Below, one piece after another: positions 18,789 through 27,946 of a stretch of 64,000 bases of DNA. The position numbers and the translations under genes are program-made. Each line of letters begins with the position of its first letter. The first letter of the stretch is position 1. This DNA comes from Bradyrhizobium sp. CB2312 (GTDB lineage: Bacteria; Pseudomonadota; Alphaproteobacteria; Rhizobiales; Xanthobacteraceae): positions 8,887,501-8,951,500 of the forward strand of contig NZ_CP121668.1 in the NCBI RefSeq assembly GCF_029714425.1, read 5' to 3'. The notes beneath the pieces are model-generated. The model was not told the origin of the DNA, made no database searches, and saw nothing but the letters and a program-made list of their open reading frames with translations.

Positions 18789-19134
18789 GCCTGATGCGAA
18801 CGGAGGTTCGCCTGACCTGACGATGCCGCCCCAAGCCGTTGAATTACGGCAAAATTCGGCGGCCATTCGAACCGTGACTTGGAAGTGACAGACACAGGGA
18901 AAAGCGCGCCGCGGGGGCGCACAATCCGTTGCAAACAGACCTCCCTGAAGTCAGTTTGTGGTGAGTTGCCCTGGGGAGCGCTGGCTGCAAAACCGGGGCC
19001 TGTGTATCGTCTGTGTGGGAGTCGTTGCGTGCAGGCGTGCAACTTTCGCGAGGCCGGCGCGGTTTAGCCGAAGCTCATTTGGACGATAACGAAGCTGTTC
19101 CATGCGGAACAGTTCACCCGAGGGGTGCGACACA
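18789..19134. other. Intergenic region with leader hairpin before the L,D-transpeptidase gene
   Basis: This 346-bp stretch has no supported gene. At 19095-19112, 22 bp before the chosen start codon, lies a perfect inverted repeat CTGTTCC-ATGC-GGAACAG which would form a stable hairpin just upstream of the AGGGG binding site. It could be a protein-binding site or an mRNA structure; nothing shows which. Confidence 0.45.
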
Positions 19135-21357
19135 ATGCGTGACTGTTTGAACCACCGTGCAGGCTTTGACCGTGTCTTGATGACGGTCGCGGCGACCTTC
19201 CTCACGGTGTCGGCCAGCTCCGCCCTGGCGCAGGATCAGGCGCGCAGCAGCGCTGCCGAGCTCGCGATCGAAGCCGCGATCCCGCGTCCCGAGCCCGCAA
19301 ACGTCCCGCCCCCGACCGCCGCCGACATCAAGCTCGACACCACAGCCACGGTTCAGGACAACGCCAAGGAACTAGGCAAGGAACCGGGCAAGGAGCCTGT
19401 GAAGGCTGAAGCCGCTCCCGCGCCGGCTGCGGAGAAGGTCGAGACCAAGCCCGCCGATGTCGCCACCACGCCCGCCTCTGAGGCGCCGAAGAGCGAGACC
19501 GCAAAAACAGAACCTGCGCAGACCGAGCCTGCGAAGACCGACCCCGCCAAGGCCGACACCGCAACGGCAACGCCGGCCGTTCCCGTGGCCCCGGCTGCCG
19601 CGGCTCCGGCCCCCGAGCCGGTGAAGGCTGCCAGCAACGTGCCCGCCGCCGACCAGCCGGTCGCCGACAAGCTGAAGGACCTCATCGGTGCCAAGGCCTC
19701 GCGCCATTTCGACCGCAAGAACGAACGCGCGGCGATCGAGAAGTTCTACGGCGCGCGCGACTTCGCGCCGGTGTGGACGCAAGGCGGCAGCCTGACCGCT
19801 GCGGCCAAGGGCGTGATCGCGCGGCTGAAGGACGCCGCGTCCGAGGGCCTCAATCCGGCCGACTATCCTGTGCCGGATTTCGCCGCCGCGACGACGCCCG
19901 ATGCGCTCGCCGACGCCGAGCTGAAGCTCACCGCCAGCATGTTCGACTATGCGCGCCAGGCGCAGAGCGGCCGCATGCACTGGTCGCAGGTCAGCGCCGA
20001 CATCCTCTATCCCGAGCATCCGGTCGACCCGAGCGAGGTGCTCGCCAAGGTCACGACCGCGGCTGACGCGTCCGCGGCGCTCGACAGCTACAACCCGCCG
20101 CAAAAGCTCTACAAAGAGCTGAAGGCCAAGCTCGCCGAGCTGCGCGGCCAGGGCAACGGCGCGGCGATCGAGATTACCGACGGTCCGGCGCTGAAATACA
20201 CCCCGGCCGGCAAGAAGCAGGCCGAGATCGTCGTGGACGATCCGCGCGTGCCGCAGCTGCGCGCCAAGCTCGGCATCGTCGAGAACGCCAGCGACACCCG
20301 CTACGATGCCACCGTCGCCGAAGCCGTGCGCAAATTCCAGAACGGCGCCGAGATGAAGCCAACCGGCATCCTCGACGACAAGACGGTCAAGGCGCTCAAC
20401 ACGCCGAAGCGCGACAAGCAGATCGACGTGGTGCTGGTGAACATGGAGCGCTGGCGCTGGCTGCCGCGCGACCTCGGCGTGCCCGCACTGGGCGATGCCT
20501 ATGTCATCCTCAACATCCCCGACTACACGCTGAAGGTGATGCAGCACGGCCAGCAGGTCTGGACCACCCGTGTCGTCACCGGCAAGCCGGGCCAGCACGC
20601 AACGCCCCTGCTGACCGAGACGATGAAGTACATCACGGTCAACCCGACCTGGAACGTGCCGCCGTCGATCGTCTACAACGAATATCTGCCGGCGCTGCAG
20701 CAGGACCCGACCGTGCTCCAGCGCATGGGCCTCAAGCTCGAGCAGAACCGCGACGGCTCGGTCCACATCTCGCAGCCGCCCGGTGAGGCCAACGCGCTCG
20801 GCCGCGTCCGCTTCAACTTCCCGAACAAGTTCTTGGTCTATCAGCACGATACGCCGGACAAGAACCTGTTCGCCAAGGAAGACCGCGCCTTCAGCCATGG
20901 CTGCATGCGCGTGCAATATCCGGATCAGTACGCCTCCGTGCTGCTCAACATCACCATGCCGAACGAGAAGTACACGCCCGAGCGCGTGCGCAGCATGTAC
21001 GGCAAGAGCGAGATCGACCTGAAATTCCCCACCCCGATCCCGGTCAACATCACCTATCAGACCGCGTTCGTGGACGATGCCGGCAAGCTGCAATTCCGCA
21101 AGGACGTCTATGGGCGCGACGCGACCATGCTCAACATCCTGAAGAACGGCCGCGGCAAGGACCTCGAGAACGTCGTCGCCCATTCGCAGCCGAGCTATTC
21201 GCGCCCGGCAACGACGCTGCCCTCGGGTGTGGCGATCGCCAACAATGGCGGCGGCTTCGGCTCGTCGGGCCCGAACTTCTTCGAGCGCCTGTTCGGAGCG
21301 CCGACCCCGCCGCCGGCTCCGGTCGGCCGCCGGCCGCAGCGGGTGTTTACCCGCTGA
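19135..21357 (+). CDS. L,D-transpeptidase, YcbB type
   Basis: A 740-residue exported protein. A signal peptide ends near ASSALAQ, then a roughly 150-residue Ala/Pro/Lys/Glu-rich linker follows. A peptidoglycan-binding domain (VPQLRAKLGIVENA region) precedes the YkuD catalytic domain. The active site SHGCMR, with the upstream HDTPDKNLFAKE loop, is intact, so it should form or exchange 3-3 peptidoglycan cross-links in the periplasm. The ATG at 19135 has AGGGG nine bases upstream; an ATG 11 codons earlier has none. A terminator follows the stop, and another cell-wall gene lies downstream. Confidence 0.92.
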   Translation: MRDCLNHRAGFDRVLMTVAATFLTVSASSALAQDQARSSAAELAIEAAIPRPEPANVPPPTAADIKLDTTATVQDNAKELGKEPGKEPVKAEAAPAPAAEKVETKPADVATTPASEAPKSETAKTEPAQTEPAKTDPAKADTATATPAVPVAPAAAAPAPEPVKAASNVPAADQPVADKLKDLIGAKASRHFDRKNERAAIEKFYGARDFAPVWTQGGSLTAAAKGVIARLKDAASEGLNPADYPVPDFAAATTPDALADAELKLTASMFDYARQAQSGRMHWSQVSADILYPEHPVDPSEVLAKVTTAADASAALDSYNPPQKLYKELKAKLAELRGQGNGAAIEITDGPALKYTPAGKKQAEIVVDDPRVPQLRAKLGIVENASDTRYDATVAEAVRKFQNGAEMKPTGILDDKTVKALNTPKRDKQIDVVLVNMERWRWLPRDLGVPALGDAYVILNIPDYTLKVMQHGQQVWTTRVVTGKPGQHATPLLTETMKYITVNPTWNVPPSIVYNEYLPALQQDPTVLQRMGLKLEQNRDGSVHISQPPGEANALGRVRFNFPNKFLVYQHDTPDKNLFAKEDRAFSHGCMRVQYPDQYASVLLNITMPNEKYTPERVRSMYGKSEIDLKFPTPIPVNITYQTAFVDDAGKLQFRKDVYGRDATMLNILKNGRGKDLENVVAHSQPSYSRPATTLPSGVAIANNGGGFGSSGPNFFERLFGAPTPPPAPVGRRPQRVFTR

Positions 21358-21402
21358 GCCCGGCCAAGCGCCTCATTTCCTGAAATTCTGCAATGAAATC
21401 AG

Positions 21403-21430
21403 CGACCCCGTCCAAAGACGGGGTCGTTTA
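21403..21430 (+). terminator. Intrinsic terminator after the L,D-transpeptidase gene
   Basis: A perfect 10-bp stem CGACCCCGTC/GACGGGGTCG with a CAAA loop, followed by TTTAACG. It lies 45 bases after the stop codon. Confidence 0.8.
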
Positions 21431-21630
21431 ACGTTAACCATTCTGCAACCCGCCCTCGGGCACCGGGCGTTTTTTTGCCACAGTCAACCGTTTAGGTTCG
21501 TATTCTGACTTGGTTTTGGGGGCGGGAAGGTCAACCTCGAATTAACCTTCTCGCTTTAAGAAAGCGTTCATCCTCTTTCGCGCGCTAACGGGGTTGGCGG
21601 GAGAGTCCATTTTGAACGCTCGTCGACTGG

Positions 21631-23259
21631 GTGGGCTCATACGTGCTGATTTGTCTCGCACGCCAATTCGCTGTGCTGTCGTTGTCCCATGCGGGAGTGA
21701 AGGCCGGATCCCGGATCGGCCTTGCTTCCGTGCTGCTGCTTGCCGCCGCGGGCTCGGTCCATAACGCCACCGCGCTGAACGAGACCAAGACGCTCTCGTT
21801 CCACCACACCCATTCCGGCGAAGACCTCACGATCACCTTCAAGCGCGACGGCCGCTACGACGACGCGGCGCTGAAGCAGCTCAACCACTTCCTGCGCGAC
21901 TGGCGCACCCAGGACGAGACGGTCATGGACCGTCACCTCTTCGACATTCTCTGGGAAGTCTATCGCGACGTCGACGGCAAGCAGCCGATCCAGATTATCT
22001 CCTCCTACCGTTCCCCCGCCACCAACGCCATGCTCCGCCGTCGCTCCTCCGGCGTGGCGCGCTTCAGCCAGCACATGCTGGGGCATGCGATGGACTTCTA
22101 CATCCCCGGCGTGCCGCTGGAGCAGATCCGCTTCGCCGGCCTGCGCCTGCAGCGCGGCGGCGTCGGCTTCTATCCGACCTCCGGCTCGCCCTTCGTGCAT
22201 CTGGACACCGGCAGCATCCGGCATTGGCCGCGCATGACGCATGACCAGCTCGCCCGCGTCTTCCCGGACGGAAAGACGGTGCATCTGCCGACCGACGGCG
22301 TGCCGCTGAAGGGCTATGAGTTCGCCAAGGCCGAGATCGAGCGCCGCGGCAGCGGCGATGATTCCGGCAGCAAGCCGAACTTCTTTGCCGCCCTGTTCAG
22401 GAGCAAATCGGCGCCTGCCGCCGCGGGCAGCGACGAGGACGACGAGGGCGCACCCGCCCCAGCCGCCAGGCCCGTGGCGCCGACCGTGGTCGCCGCCGCG
22501 GCCAAGCCCGCCGATCCGGTGCCGACGCCGCGCGCCAAGCCCCAGATCGCAGCCGCCCTCCAGCTAGCCTCGGCCGATGCGCAGCTGGTTGCGCCGCCCA
22601 AGCCGAAGCCCGCGCCCGTGGCTGAGAAGCCGGCGGCCGGCAAATCTGCCGACGCCAAGCCCGAGACCCCGGCCGACATCATCAATGCCCGCGGCTTCTG
22701 GGATGACATCCCGGCGGCGCCGCAGCAGGCGACGCCGGCGCAAGTGGCGGCGCTGAAGGCCCGCCAGGCGCTTGCAGCCGCGACGGATCCGCAGGCAACA
22801 GCGAGCGTCTCCAACGCAACGCTTCAGGCCCTGGCTTACGCGCCGGCTGCCTCCCCGGTCGACCGCACCAATGTCGTCGCCGCCTCGGCGCCGATCCCCC
22901 GCTCCACCCGTCCCGGCTCGCGCGGCGCCGCGCCCGCCACCGAGATCAACAGCGTGGTCGGCAAGAGCGTCGACGGCCTGGTCGCCACCGCGACCCGGCT
23001 CTCCGCGGCCAAGGGCGAGAGCATCTGGCTCAAGATCGTGATGCTGTCGCCGAGCGCCAGCCGCGCGATGTCGGTGACGCTGATGGGCGAGCTCGATATG
23101 GCCGCGCTGCGCAGCTATTTCGTCAAGCCACAGACCGTGATCGCGAAGGGCTTTGTCGACGACCCGATGCAGGGCCTGTCCTGCGACAGCTTTACGGGCA
23201 GTGCCACCGCGAAGCTCGAGACGACGTCGTTCGTCGTACGCACGGCCGCGCTGCGCTGA
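21631..23259 (+). CDS. DUF882 (M15-like) cell-wall protein
   Basis: A 542-residue protein with an N-terminal export signal (about 25-48). The DUF882/peptidase M15_2 domain spans about 50-230. The zinc-type motifs SQHMLGHAMD and FVHLDTG are both present, as in the LAS peptidases that cut peptidoglycan stem peptides. Residues 230-430 are a long Ala/Pro-rich linker, and a conserved C-terminal segment of about 90 residues follows. GTG at 21631 is the earliest possible start, as a TGA lies 15 bases upstream. The neighbouring L,D-transpeptidase supports a role in wall remodelling. Confidence 0.82.
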   Translation: MGSYVLICLARQFAVLSLSHAGVKAGSRIGLASVLLLAAAGSVHNATALNETKTLSFHHTHSGEDLTITFKRDGRYDDAALKQLNHFLRDWRTQDETVMDRHLFDILWEVYRDVDGKQPIQIISSYRSPATNAMLRRRSSGVARFSQHMLGHAMDFYIPGVPLEQIRFAGLRLQRGGVGFYPTSGSPFVHLDTGSIRHWPRMTHDQLARVFPDGKTVHLPTDGVPLKGYEFAKAEIERRGSGDDSGSKPNFFAALFRSKSAPAAAGSDEDDEGAPAPAARPVAPTVVAAAAKPADPVPTPRAKPQIAAALQLASADAQLVAPPKPKPAPVAEKPAAGKSADAKPETPADIINARGFWDDIPAAPQQATPAQVAALKARQALAAATDPQATASVSNATLQALAYAPAASPVDRTNVVAASAPIPRSTRPGSRGAAPATEINSVVGKSVDGLVATATRLSAAKGESIWLKIVMLSPSASRAMSVTLMGELDMAALRSYFVKPQTVIAKGFVDDPMQGLSCDSFTGSATAKLETTSFVVRTAALR

Positions 23260-23316
23260 GGCGGATCGCCTCTACTCTTCCCAAGAAGTTAGTCTGGTAG
23301 CCCGGATGCGCGACCT

Positions 23317-23742
23317 CTATCGCGCTTTCTTCCGCCGCCGATCCAGATGATACGTCAGCGCCAGCGACAGGCAGACCGAGAGCTCCCGCTTCGGCAGCTT
23401 ACCCGCCACCGGTAACAGCAGCGCCCGCGTCTGCCGATATTCGAACTGATCCGGAAAGCGCTCGCGGAACGTGTCGACCAGCGTCGTCTTGCAGTTGAAC
23501 AGGACGGCCGCGTGCTCGGAGTCCTTGAGGCGACCGAGGCGAATCGTCGAGCCGCTGCCACTCTCATCGGTGAGGTAAGCAGGCTCGCCCCATTTCAGCG
23601 TTTCGGTGAGGCGGCCGACGTCGTCATGCGTCGCGGCCGTCGCGAAGATCAGCTCGCGCACTTGCAACAGCCGCTTGCCGATCGGCGCCGGAAGGGCGCC
23701 GAAGGCACGGTTCACCTCGCGCGGCAGCGGCGGCGCAGGCAC
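23317..23742 (-). CDS. DUF1801 domain protein
   Basis: A 141-residue soluble protein with the features of the DUF1801/YdhG family: the central LTETLKWGEPAYL segment and the later AAVLFNCKTTLVDTF strand-helix. The C-terminus is basic (RRRKKAR). Members are small alpha/beta proteins with no settled biochemical role. It is monocistronic and on the same strand as gapR downstream of it in this view. Confidence 0.75.
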   Translation of the reverse strand: MPAPPLPREVNRAFGALPAPIGKRLLQVRELIFATAATHDDVGRLTETLKWGEPAYLTDESGSGSTIRLGRLKDSEHAAVLFNCKTTLVDTFRERFPDQFEYRQTRALLLPVAGKLPKRELSVCLSLALTYHLDRRRKKAR

Positions 23743-23849
23743 GGCGGTCTCCGTTCACAGACGAAGTGCAACACGCGCAATTTGTGGCCCGGAGGGAGCC
23801 GAGCGCAATCCCGGCTACCGGCCAAAGTGGTGCCTGAGGCGCGAACGCC

Positions 23850-24122
23850 TCAGAGCATCCCCAGCGCCTGCATGTAGGTCTCGAGAATGGCCTCGGCCTC
23901 GGCGCGCTCGTTCGGGTCCTGCTTGCGCAGGCGCACGATGGTGCGCAGCGCCTTGACGTCATAGCCGTTGCCCTTGCTCTCGGCATAGACGTCGCGAATG
24001 TCGTCGGAGATCGCCTTCTTCTCTTCCTCCAGCCGCTCGATGCGCTCGATGATGGATTTGAGCTGGTCCTTGGCAAATTTCGTCGCGGGCTCGTCGTCGC
24101 GGACGGCGGCGGAGGTGGCCAT
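23850..24122 (-). CDS. gapR: GapR-like nucleoid protein (DUF2312)
   Basis: A 90-residue protein of the DUF2312 family. The segment [19 protein letters not shown] and then [17 protein letters not shown] and VRLRKQD closely follow Caulobacter GapR, a nucleoid-associated protein that clamps overtwisted DNA ahead of polymerases. The first 60 residues are coiled coil and the C-terminal basic part contacts DNA. The start at MATSAAV has GGGAG upstream, preferred over an upstream ATG 15 codons earlier. The neighbourhood gapR, DUF1244, DUF1036, pyk is familiar from related bacteria. Confidence 0.88.
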   Translation of the reverse strand: MATSAAVRDDEPATKFAKDQLKSIIERIERLEEEKKAISDDIRDVYAESKGNGYDVKALRTIVRLRKQDPNERAEAEAILETYMQALGML

Positions 24123-24314
24123 CTTGGTACTCCCAATGGAACTGGCAAAACGAGGTGACGCCGGCATCCACCGCGCGTGCTGGCAAAACCCTTAGGGTTC
24201 GCACCCCCTGCGTTCAAGCAAGCATCGCGCTCGTCCACAGCGCGCCCACACCTTCCTGCGGGGAGCTCAAGAAAGCTGTTGTGTGGTGCGACTCAGAGGC
24301 CGCGAACGAGGCCG

Positions 24315-24620
24315 TCAGTGGCCGTGAGGATGGACCTTCTTCATCGCCTCGATCTGCTCGGGCGTGGCCGATCCCTGGTATTTCGACTTCCAGGTCTCAT
24401 AGGGCATGCCGTAGACGGCCTCACGGCTCTCGTCCTTGCTCAGCGCGACGCCCTGGGCGTCGGCGGCGTCCTTGAGCCAGTTCGACAGGCAGTTGCGGCA
24501 GAAGCCGGCCAGATTCATCAGATCGATGTTCTGGACGTCGGTCCGCTCACGTAAATGATCGACCAGGCGGCGGAAAGCGGCCGCCTCGAGCTCCGTTCTG
24601 GTTTTGTCGTCGATTGCCAT
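24315..24620 (-). CDS. DUF1244 family protein
   Basis: A 101-residue soluble protein. The FCRNCLSNW segment holds two conserved cysteines and YGMPYETWKSKYQ follows, which identifies the DUF1244 family. The C-terminus ends in HPHGH, a possible metal-binding tail. Biochemical function is unknown; a small metal- or nucleic-acid-binding role is possible. It is divergent from the DUF1036-pyk operon. Confidence 0.82.
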   Translation of the reverse strand: MAIDDKTRTELEAAAFRRLVDHLRERTDVQNIDLMNLAGFCRNCLSNWLKDAADAQGVALSKDESREAVYGMPYETWKSKYQGSATPEQIEAMKKVHPHGH

Positions 24621-24793
24621 GGTTGGATCCCTGAATTGGCTCTGACCCCTGATCGGGTCACCCTTACGGGATCAGGTGGGTCCTGTCACAGATTTTGCCA
24701 TATCGCGGGTCACACGAGCCCCTGCGGGCCTGACGGGCGGTTCCCCCCGGCCCTACGCCAAATCGTCAATCATCTGGTATACGTTCCGCGACA

Positions 24794-25390
24794 ATGATCG
24801 CCGAATCTTCCCGCTTCTCCGTTCGCCTGCTTGTCCGGTTGGTCCCGGTGCTGGCGGTTGCCTTGCTATGTCTTTCGGCAAGCCCGGCCGCCGCCGATTT
24901 CCGCCTCTGCAACAATACCTCGAGCCGGGTCGGCATTGCGCTCGGCTACAAGGACGCCGAGGGCTGGACCACCGAGGGCTGGTGGAACATCTCCTCCCGC
25001 TCCTGCGAAACCCTGCTGCGGGGAACACTGGTCGCCCGTTACTATTACATCTACGCCATCGACTATGACCGCGGCGGCGAATGGTCGGGGCAGGCCTTCA
25101 TGTGCTCGCGCGACAAGGAATTCACGATCCGCGGCACCGAGGATTGCCTCGCGCGCGGCTATGACCGGACCGGCTATTTCGAGGTCGATACCGGCGAGCA
25201 GCGGGCCTGGACCGTGCAGCTCACCGACGCCAACGAGCAGCCGTCACAGCAGCAGCGCGTGCCCGGCCTTCCGGGTCCGGTCGGCCCGGGCGGGGTGCCC
25301 GGTTTGCCCAATAGTCCGCCCGGTGGTACGCCCCCCGCCGCGCCTGGCCTCCCGCCAGCTCCCTCGCCCCCATCTGGAAATAAGCCATGA
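24794..25390 (+). CDS. Exported DUF1036 protein with collagen-like tail
   Basis: A 198-residue protein. A signal peptide ends near PAAADF, then a DUF1036 domain (about 35-150) contains RLCNNTSSRVGIALGYKD, GWWNISSRSCETLL and four conserved Cys. The last 45 residues are Pro/Gly-rich with short GLPGPVGPGG-type repeats. It is periplasmic by prediction, function unknown. Its stop overlaps the ATG of pyk by four bases, so the two are co-translated. Confidence 0.85.
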   Translation: MIAESSRFSVRLLVRLVPVLAVALLCLSASPAAADFRLCNNTSSRVGIALGYKDAEGWTTEGWWNISSRSCETLLRGTLVARYYYIYAIDYDRGGEWSGQAFMCSRDKEFTIRGTEDCLARGYDRTGYFEVDTGEQRAWTVQLTDANEQPSQQQRVPGLPGPVGPGGVPGLPNSPPGGTPPAAPGLPPAPSPPSGNKP

Positions 25391-26823
25391 GGCGTCTTCG
25401 CCGTATCAAGATTCTCGCGACCCTCGGACCTGCCTCGTCGGACCTCGCGATGATCCGCCGTCTGTTCGAGGCTGGCGCCGACATCTTCCGCATCAACATG
25501 AGCCACACCCCGCATGACAAGATGCGGGAGCTGGTGGCGACGATCCGCAACGTCGAGAGCAGCTACGGCCGGCCGATCGGCATCCTGGTCGACCTCCAGG
25601 GCCCCAAGCTCCGGCTCGGCGCTTTCGCCGAGGGCGCGGTGCAGCTCCAGAACGGCCAGATCTTCACGCTCGATTCCGACAAGACGCCGGGCGATGCCAC
25701 GCGCGTCAACCTCCCCCATCCCGAGATCCTCGCCGCGCTGCGGCCCGGCCATGCGCTGCTGCTCGACGACGGCAAGGTGCGGCTGATCGCGGAGGAGACC
25801 TCGAAGGAGCACGCGGTGACGCGCGTGGTGGTCGGCGGCAAGATGTCCGACCGCAAGGGCGTCAGCCTGCCCGACACCGACCTGCCGGTCTCGGCGATGA
25901 CATCGAAGGACAAGGCAGATCTCGAGGCGGCGCTGGTCACCGGCGTCGACTGGATCGCGCTGTCCTTCGTGCAGCGCGCCGACGACGTGATCGAGGCCAA
26001 GAAGATGATCCGCGGCCGTGCCGCCGTGATGGCCAAGATCGAGAAGCCGCAGGCGATCGACCGCCTTGCCGACATCATCGAGGCCTCCGACGCGCTGATG
26101 GTGGCGCGCGGCGACCTCGGTGTCGAATTGCCGCTGGAGCGCGTGCCGAGCCTGCAGAAGCAGATGACGCGGATGGCGCGCCGCGCCGGCAAGCCGGTGG
26201 TGATCGCGACCCAGATGCTGGAATCGATGATCCAGTCGCCGGTACCGACCCGCGCCGAAGTCTCCGACGTCGCCACCGCCGTCTATGAGGGCGCCGACGC
26301 CATCATGCTGTCGGCGGAATCGGCCGCCGGCAAATTCCCGGTCGAGGCGGTCTCGACCATGAACCGCATCGGCGAGGAGGTCGAGCGCGACCCGACCTAT
26401 CGCTCGGTGGTCGCCGCCCAGCGCCCCTCTCCCGAATCTACTGCCGGCGATGCCATTGCAGACGCCGCGCGGCAGATCGCCGAGACGCTCGACCTGCCGG
26501 CCCTGATCTGCTGGACCAGCTCGGGCTCGACCGCAGTGCGCGTGGCGCGCGAGCGGCCGAAGCCGCCGATCGTTGCGATCACGCCCAACATCACCGCCGG
26601 CCGCCGGCTCGCCGTGGTCTGGGGCGTGCACTGCGTGGTGGCGGAGGACGCGCGCGACCAGGACGACATGGTGAGCCGCGCGGGTCAGATCGCGTTCCGC
26701 GACGGGTTCGTCCGCGCCGGCCAGCGCGTCATCATCGTCGCCGGCGTGCCGCTCGGCATCCCCGGCACCACCAACATGGTGCGCATCGCCTCGGTCGGCC
26801 CCGAGGGCGACGCGAATATGTAG
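25387..26823 (+). CDS. pyk: Pyruvate kinase
   Basis: A 478-residue glycolytic enzyme that converts phosphoenolpyruvate and ADP to pyruvate and ATP. The N-terminal KILATLGPASSD strand, the catalytic lysine in VMAKIEKPQAI, the GDLGVELP loop and the TQMLESMI signature with PTRAEVSDVA are all present. The C-terminal domain has the WTSSGSTAVRVARERP region of the effector fold. Its ATG overlaps the stop of the DUF1036 gene. The length is normal for the family. Confidence 0.97.
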   Translation: MRRLRRIKILATLGPASSDLAMIRRLFEAGADIFRINMSHTPHDKMRELVATIRNVESSYGRPIGILVDLQGPKLRLGAFAEGAVQLQNGQIFTLDSDKTPGDATRVNLPHPEILAALRPGHALLLDDGKVRLIAEETSKEHAVTRVVVGGKMSDRKGVSLPDTDLPVSAMTSKDKADLEAALVTGVDWIALSFVQRADDVIEAKKMIRGRAAVMAKIEKPQAIDRLADIIEASDALMVARGDLGVELPLERVPSLQKQMTRMARRAGKPVVIATQMLESMIQSPVPTRAEVSDVATAVYEGADAIMLSAESAAGKFPVEAVSTMNRIGEEVERDPTYRSVVAAQRPSPESTAGDAIADAARQIAETLDLPALICWTSSGSTAVRVARERPKPPIVAITPNITAGRRLAVVWGVHCVVAEDARDQDDMVSRAGQIAFRDGFVRAGQRVIIVAGVPLGIPGTTNMVRIASVGPEGDANM

Positions 26824-26975
26824 GTCCGCAAAAGCGGCCAAAACAAAAAGGGCGAAAACAACCCCATGCACAGTAGGCCGGCCAGTCCGGCCGTTGTGCT
26901 CGGGTTCTGCGAAAAGGCGTGCTCAGGCAATGACCCGAGCGCGATCAGGTCCCGGCCTCGGTCGCATTGGGCCTT

Positions 26976-27656
26976 TCAGGCCCCGACCAGCGCCTTGGCG
27001 GTCGGCAGCAGCGTCTGTTGCACCACCAGGCCCCGGGCGCGGGCGTCCATGACGCCGACCGCGCGCAGCGCCAGCAGCGTCACGGTCTGCACCGCGTCGC
27101 GCATCTTCACGGGATCTTCGAGATTGTCGGGCGCGAGCGGCCCGACCAGGGCCTCATGCAGCGCACCGAGCAGGGCGGTTGCGGCGAGCGCGGTATCCTG
27201 CGCCGGCAGATGACCGGCGCGGACGGCGGCATCGATCCTGGCGGCAATCTCGCCTGCGATCTCGCGCCGGCTGGCCAGACGTGACGCGCTGACATCGACA
27301 TCGACCGGCTCGGCCAGGATGCCCCAGGCCAGGCGGCGCTGCGACAGGGTGTGGACGGCCACGGTGGTGACAGCGGCGGCCAGCGCCGAGGACGGACCTG
27401 GAGCCGCGTCGGCTGCCCGGCGAATCGCCGCGAGCTCATCGCGAGAGACCTCGCCGATCAGTTCGGAGATCAGCTCAGCCTTGGAGGGGAAGTAGCGGTA
27501 GACCGTCCCGGCCGCGACATTGGCCCGGACCGCGACCGGCGCGATCTGCACCGCCGCCATGCCGCCCTCCGCCGCCGCCTCGCGCGCCGCCGCCAGTATC
27601 GCACTGCGCCGGGCCGCCAGGCGCTTAACCACTTGATGCGTCCGCCGATAAACCAT
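26976..27656 (-). CDS. TetR-family transcriptional regulator
   Basis: A 226-residue regulator. The N-terminal helix-turn-helix covers about 10-60 (VAVRANVAAGTVYRYFPSKA), followed by an all-helical ligand domain. The start MVYRRTHQVVKRLAARR has AGGAAG upstream; the open frame extends 19 codons further without support. A palindrome CTGAA-N6-TTCAG lies about 90 bp upstream and could be its operator. No target gene is obvious; the neighbours are pyk and a membrane protein gene. Confidence 0.88.
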   Translation of the reverse strand: MVYRRTHQVVKRLAARRSAILAAAREAAAEGGMAAVQIAPVAVRANVAAGTVYRYFPSKAELISELIGEVSRDELAAIRRAADAAPGPSSALAAAVTTVAVHTLSQRRLAWGILAEPVDVDVSASRLASRREIAGEIAARIDAAVRAGHLPAQDTALAATALLGALHEALVGPLAPDNLEDPVKMRDAVQTVTLLALRAVGVMDARARGLVVQQTLLPTAKALVGA

Positions 27657-27742
27657 GGCGCGCTTCCTGTCCCACACGCCCGCCACACGCCCTGCGGCCG
27701 AACGCTTCGTCACTCAATTCGTTGCAAATCGTCCCGCAAGGA

Positions 27743-27758
27743 CTGAACAACTATTCAG
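27743..27758. promoter_or_regulatory. Candidate TetR operator
   Basis: Perfect 5-bp arms CTGAA/TTCAG separated by CAACTA, 87 bp upstream of the TetR start. Size and symmetry fit small TetR-type sites, but there is only one copy in view. Confidence 0.35.
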
Positions 27759-27946
27759 GGTGGATGACAAGATGCAAATGAACATACGGCCCGCCCGCAA
27801 TTCCGAGCCCCAAACGAGCAACTCGTAAACGCATCCTTGCACAGCGTGACCCCAGCGACCCGGTCCCAGTTTACAACAACTTAAAGGAGAACATGCTCAG
27901 GTGCCGACGCATTGTTGCGCGTGGTCGTTCAACTCCCGAGAGTCCA

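Noticed and set aside
19098..19116. LexA-type box in the GTTCCATGCGGAACAGTTC region
   Set aside because: Spacing between GTTC units does not match the alphaproteobacterial GTTC-N7-GTTC or GAAC-N7-GTTC patterns.
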